Positions 39,287 to 42,571 of a stretch of DNA of 42,571 nucleotides are shown here, one piece after another. The translations under genes were made by a program, and so were the position numbers. The notes under the pieces are model-generated. The model had not been told where the DNA came from. It saw only the letters and a program-made list of their open reading frames with translations, and did no database searches. Source of the DNA: Terrimicrobiaceae bacterium (GTDB taxonomy: Bacteria > Verrucomicrobiota > Verrucomicrobiia > Chthoniobacterales > JAATET01); contig JAQTOP010000022.1 in assembly GCA_028713285.1 (NCBI GenBank), positions 1 through 42,571 of the forward strand, read 5' to 3'. Every line of letters begins with the position of its first letter. Within the stretch, counting starts at the first letter, position 1.

Positions 39287-40560
39287 CGAAAGGCTGCCAC
39301 GAGCAGGGTCAGGTCGTCGCGCGGCTGGGTACCGTCGCGATGCATCCGCTCGGCGGCGACCAGGTGGTCCACGATGGATTGCGCCGAGTCGAATGGCCCG
39401 CGCAATTGTTCCGCCAGCATCTCGTCGAAAAATCGGTCGGTGCGCGGATCGCGGGATTCGGAGAGTCCATCCGTAAAGCAAACGAGATAATCGCCCGGCG
39501 CAAGCTCCACCTTGCCCTGCCGGTAGCTCACCTGCGGCATCACGCCGAGCGGCAGCGCGCCCTCGGTGAGCACTTCAATCGGCTCGCCCGCCGCCCTTGC
39601 GACGAACGGCCGGCAGTGCCCGGCGCTCGCAAGCTCGACGCGGCGCGAGTCGGGCGTCATCCGCCCCACGAGCAGAGTGACGAACATTCCGCGGACGATG
39701 TGGTCGTGCAGCGTGGAGTTCAGCGTGGAGAGCGCGTTGGCCGGGCTGGTGGTCGTGGCGAAGACGAATTGCATCGCGCTAAGGGTCTGCGCCATGAGGA
39801 GCGAGGCCGGCATGCCCTTGCCCGAAACATCACCGATCGCGAAGTAAATCTCGTAGGGGCTGCGTGGATGCACGAAGAAAAAATCGCCGCCCACGTCGGT
39901 CGCCGCCCTGTTGTAGCTGGCGAAGAGGACGCCGGGTATCTCGTCCGGCACGGCCCGCGAGAGCAGCTCCTGTTGAATCTCCGCCGCGATGGAGACCTCG
40001 CGCTCGATGCGCTCCTGCTCGCGCATGCGCTCAATCGAGCGCAGCTTCTGGATCGCGGTGGCGATGAGGTTGGAATACGCCTCGAAGCCTTCGAGATCCT
40101 CCGCCTCGAACGCCTGTTTTCCCCTCGGATTGAGCACCTGAAGCACGCCGATGATCGTGTCGTTCCACTTGAGCGGCGCGCACAGGATCGAGCGGGTGCG
40201 AAATCCGGTGGATTGATCCGCGCCCCGAAAGAAACGCGGGTCGGCATACGCGTCGGGAATGAGCAGGCTCTCGTCGTGGGCGAGCACCCAGCCGGCAATC
40301 CCCTGGCCGGCCTCGACGCGAATCTTCGGCTGGCTGAATTCCCCCTCGCCGCGCGAGGCGATCACGAGGTCGAGGTGCCCATCGGTTCCCTCGCGAAGAA
40401 AAAGCGATGCCGCCTCGGCCTGCATCACCCGGCGCGCGACTTCGAGAATGGCACGCAGCAATTCATCGAAATCCGTAATCGAATTGATGAGCGCGCTCAC
40501 CTCGACGAGTCCGCGGTAGATTTCGAGGGATTTGCGCAGCGATGCGATGTCTTCCGCCAC
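39283..40560 (-). CDS. GAF-domain PP2C (SpoIIE-type) serine phosphatase
   Basis: A 425-residue signalling phosphatase. A short coiled-coil start is followed by a GAF sensor (about 20-170, with QGIAGWVLAHDESLLI and RSILCAPLKWND) and a linker helix with IAAEIQQELL, then the PP2C/SpoIIE domain (about 205-425). VGGDFFFV and AIGDVSGKGMPASLLMA carry metal-binding Asp residues, and DDLTLLV is the last motif. It would dephosphorylate an anti-anti-sigma factor in response to a ligand or redox signal at GAF. The start is GTG 40560 with GGGAGG eight bases upstream. The kinase-like gene follows with ATGA overlap. Confidence 0.9.
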   Translation of the reverse strand: MAEDIASLRKSLEIYRGLVEVSALINSITDFDELLRAILEVARRVMQAEAASLFLREGTDGHLDLVIASRGEGEFSQPKIRVEAGQGIAGWVLAHDESLLIPDAYADPRFFRGADQSTGFRTRSILCAPLKWNDTIIGVLQVLNPRGKQAFEAEDLEGFEAYSNLIATAIQKLRSIERMREQERIEREVSIAAEIQQELLSRAVPDEIPGVLFASYNRAATDVGGDFFFVHPRSPYEIYFAIGDVSGKGMPASLLMAQTLSAMQFVFATTTSPANALSTLNSTLHDHIVRGMFVTLLVGRMTPDSRRVELASAGHCRPFVARAAGEPIEVLTEGALPLGVMPQVSYRQGKVELAPGDYLVCFTDGLSESRDPRTDRFFDEMLAEQLRGPFDSAQSIVDHLVAAERMHRDGTQPRDDLTLLVAAFR

Positions 40561-40645
40561 AAATGCAGCCTCCCAGCGGCCCGGGCCAAAATCGAGCCGG
40601 AAAATTCACTGGAATTCCGGACGGCGTGAGCCAGAGTTCCGTCCA

Positions 40646-41407
40646 GTGAAGAAGCTCGCATTTTTCCTCCTCGCAACGCTGGCCGTCACGCGCGCGCCGG
40701 CAGCCACAGCCTACGAGGCGCTGCAGGTCATCAAGAAGAATCGCGGAGATGCCATCCTCAAACAGCTTGTCGAGGTGCGCGGCGAGACCGGCCAGCCGCA
40801 GCCGGAGAGCTGGACAATCCTGATGAGCGACCCCGCTGCGCGCGCAGGCATCCGTGAGTTCGTCGTGACCGGGAAGGAGATCGCCTCCGAGCGCACGCCC
40901 CTGCACGGCCACGCGGGGGACGGCCGCCTGCCGGTGCTGGATTTTGCCCGGCTGAATCTCGATTCCGACGGCGCGTTTCGTCTGGCCAATCAGCAGGCGG
41001 CCCGGACGCGGGTGGGCTTCCACACGATTGATTACACGTTGCGAACCGACGACACCGATGGTGCGCCGATGTGGGTTTTGCATCTCTTCGACCATATGGG
41101 AGCGCCGGTTGGCACGCTTCAGGTATCCGCCGAAAGCGGAAAAGTCGTGCGGGCGTTGCAGATCGATCCCGATGCGCGCGTGAAGCCGACCGCGGCTTCG
41201 CAGCCCGCGGCGACGCCGAGTTCGTCGGACGACGGGGAGATCACCACCCACTTCCCGGGCGGAGTCTTCGGGTTTGTCGAACGCAGCTCGAAGCAGGTGG
41301 GCCGCTCGGTAAAGAAGGCGACCCTTACCGCGACGGGCGCCGTGCAGGAATTCCTAACCGGCGAGCGCACCATCGGCGTCGAAGAGAAAAAGCGGTCCAG
41401 CCAGTAG
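40646..41407 (+). CDS. Secreted protein of unknown function
   Basis: A 253-residue protein. The start is a GTG at 40646, directly before KKLAFFLLATLAVTRAPA, a signal peptide cut near residue 20. The mature part has one mixed alpha/beta domain (about 25-180) beginning YEALQVIKKNRGDAILKQLVEVRGE with no catalytic motif I can identify, then a Ser/Pro linker and a basic, helical C-terminus. The nfeD-like gene starts 11 bases later, so they probably share a transcript, which suggests a membrane-associated role. The longer open frame from 40532 overlaps the divergent PP2C gene and is rejected. Confidence 0.65.
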   Translation: MKKLAFFLLATLAVTRAPAATAYEALQVIKKNRGDAILKQLVEVRGETGQPQPESWTILMSDPAARAGIREFVVTGKEIASERTPLHGHAGDGRLPVLDFARLNLDSDGAFRLANQQAARTRVGFHTIDYTLRTDDTDGAPMWVLHLFDHMGAPVGTLQVSAESGKVVRALQIDPDARVKPTAASQPAATPSSSDDGEITTHFPGGVFGFVERSSKQVGRSVKKATLTATGAVQEFLTGERTIGVEEKKRSSQ

Positions 41408-41418
41408 GTTCGGGTGCC

Positions 41419-41883
41419 GTGGACGCGATCCTCCTCCTCGCGGGCGTCGGATTCGTGCTGCTGCTCACGGAGATGTTTCTGCCGGGTGGCGTGCTCGGCC
41501 TCCTCGGCGCGCTGGCGCTTGTCGGGGCGATCGGACTCGGCTACGCGCGGTTCGGCGCGCTCACCGGCACGGTGCTCCTCTGCGCGCTGGGCACAGTCAC
41601 GCTCGCCGGCTTCTGCGCATGGATGGCGATTTTGCCCCGCACAAGCGTCGGACGCCGCCTGACCCTCGGCCGCACCCTGGACGCGGGCGACACTCTGCCG
41701 GCTTCAACGCCGCTGGTCGGGATTGAGGGCATCGCGTTGACCCCATTGCGGCCCGCTGGCAAGGCGCTTATCGCGGAGCGCCGTGTGGATGTGGTCGCCG
41801 AGGGTGGTTTTATCGAGATTCATTCGCCGATCGTCGTGATTGCCAGCGAAGGAGTGCGCGTCGTCGTCCGCAAAAAGGCATAG
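41419..41883 (+). CDS. NfeD-like membrane protein
   Basis: A 154-residue protein with three closely spaced membrane helices (about 2-22, 24-44 and 50-72) and a C-terminal OB-fold (about 95-154, LVGIEGIALTPLRPAGKALI and RRVDVVAEGGFIE). This is the short NfeD1b form without a ClpP-class protease domain. NfeD proteins are partners of flotillin-like SPFH proteins, and floA follows 48 bases downstream, so a membrane-microdomain role is likely. The start is GTG 41419; the in-frame ORF upstream from 41071 is a shadow of the preceding gene. Confidence 0.85.
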   Translation: MDAILLLAGVGFVLLLTEMFLPGGVLGLLGALALVGAIGLGYARFGALTGTVLLCALGTVTLAGFCAWMAILPRTSVGRRLTLGRTLDAGDTLPASTPLVGIEGIALTPLRPAGKALIAERRVDVVAEGGFIEIHSPIVVIASEGVRVVVRKKA

Positions 41884-41931
41884 CGCCGAACGGGCGCCCA
41901 GCTAGACTGACGGGCAACCCATCCCCTGCTT

Positions 41932-42571
41932 ATGCCTATCGCGTCTCTCCTCATCACCGCACTGCTCGGTTTGCTCCTTCTCTTCGGGCTGATCGTCGCG
42001 ATCCTCCTCGTCAACTTCTTTGGCGTCTGGCTACGGGCAAGGATCGCCGATGCGCCCGTCGGGTTTATGAAACTCATCGGCATGCGGCTTCGGCGCGTGC
42101 CCGTCGGAATGGTCGTGGACAGCCGGGTGACCGCGGTGAAAGCGGGCCTTCCAATCGAGAGCGACCTGCTCGAGGCGCATTACCTGGCCGGCGGCAGCGT
42201 GCCGAACGTCGTGCTCGCCCTCATCGCCGCGGACAAAGCCGGCATCCCGCTCGACTTCAATCGCGCCTGCGCCATCGACCTCGCGATCAAGGGAACGAGC
42301 AAGACGGTGCTCGAGGCCGTGCGAACCAGCATCAGCCCCAAGGTCATCGACTGCCCGAATCCCTCAGCTGGCCGTGTGACCATCGACGCCGTGGCGCGCG
42401 ACGGCATCGGCGTGAAGGTGCGTGCCCGCGTGACGGTGCGCTCGAATCTCGACCGGTTTGTCGGCGGCGCGACTGAGGAGACGATCATCGCGCGCGTCGG
42501 CGAAGGCATCGTGACCTCCATCGGTTCCGCCTCGTCCTACAAGGAGGTGCTGGAAAACCCCGACCGCATCT
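41932..42571 (+). CDS. floA: Flotillin-like protein FloA (C-terminus beyond window)
   Basis: The first 213 codons of FloA (UPF0365/YqfA), an SPFH-related scaffold of functional membrane microdomains. A hydrophobic N-terminal segment (about 4-30) inserts into the membrane. The characteristic [11 protein letters not shown] (about 48-58), [20 protein letters not shown] and [25 protein letters not shown] regions (marked by EAHYLAGG and VGGA) match closely. The gene runs off the window end in NPDRI, so its C-terminal half cannot be judged. It pairs with the preceding nfeD-like gene. Confidence 0.92.
   Translation, partial: MPIASLLITALLGLLLLFGLIVAILLVNFFGVWLRARIADAPVGFMKLIGMRLRRVPVGMVVDSRVTAVKAGLPIESDLLEAHYLAGGSVPNVVLALIAADKAGIPLDFNRACAIDLAIKGTSKTVLEAVRTSISPKVIDCPNPSAGRVTIDAVARDGIGVKVRARVTVRSNLDRFVGGATEETIIARVGEGIVTSIGSASSYKEVLENPDRI

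Overview
The window looks like chromosomal DNA of a high-GC bacterium of the Verrucomicrobiota, most likely a Spartobacteria or Chthoniobacter-like lineage. This is an inference. It rests on one PEP-CTERM protein beside three large secreted dockerin-type proteins, an MlaE with a fused STAS domain, tandem-ABM membrane proteins and DUF6504/DUF72 genes. Taxonomy cannot be fixed without a search. Genes are densely packed: no gene-free stretch exceeds about 250 bases. Many neighbours are coupled by 4-base GTGA or ATGA stop/start overlaps, and many starts lack a recognisable Shine-Dalgarno sequence.

Layout. 1-2240: start of polyphosphate kinase (minus), a yeast-type cytosine deaminase (minus), a short RNase III-fold protein and a secreted GHL10-type glycoside hydrolase (plus). 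2241-4343: a secreted Pro/Ala-rich protein and divergent pabB. 4353-11565 (minus): one likely transcription unit with an alpha/beta hydrolase, an M48 membrane protease, an RlmI-like methyltransferase, then mlaE-mlaF-mlaD and the auxiliary lipoprotein of an Mla/MCE lipid transporter. 11642-15257: a tRNA with anticodon CAU, a dienelactone-hydrolase-like protein, trpS, a fatty acid desaturase and a GuaD-type guanine deaminase. 15302-17009 (minus): a spermidine-synthase-like protein, a 24-codon mini-ORF chained by ATGA overlaps at both ends, and a tandem-ABM membrane protein.

17089-27049 (minus) is the distinctive region. Three giant secreted proteins share an N-terminal beta-sandwich-like module and a C-terminal Ig-like plus type I dockerin module. 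Each carries a different centre: an SGNH esterase, an alpha/alpha-toroid lyase-like domain, and a gingipain (C25)-like domain without the usual catalytic His. They are followed, after 23 bases, by a PEP-CTERM protein whose ectodomain resembles a cohesin. A near-consensus promoter (TTGACA, 17 bases, TATCCT) precedes the first gene. My reading is a single operon encoding a small cell-surface, cellulosome-like assembly, with the PEP-CTERM protein as candidate anchor.

27164-37593: an ABC exporter, a DUF1345-like membrane protein, a DUF6504 protein, a TPR lipoprotein, a fused rhodanese (TrhO)/pseudouridine synthase, a DUF72 gene broken by an internal deletion and frameshift, a HAD phosphatase, ilvN-ilvC, a small beta-barrel outer membrane protein with a strong terminator, and mscL. 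37623-42571: a WYL regulator, a 52-codon gene, an RsbW-like kinase and GAF-PP2C phosphatase pair, a secreted protein of unknown function, nfeD and the start of floA.
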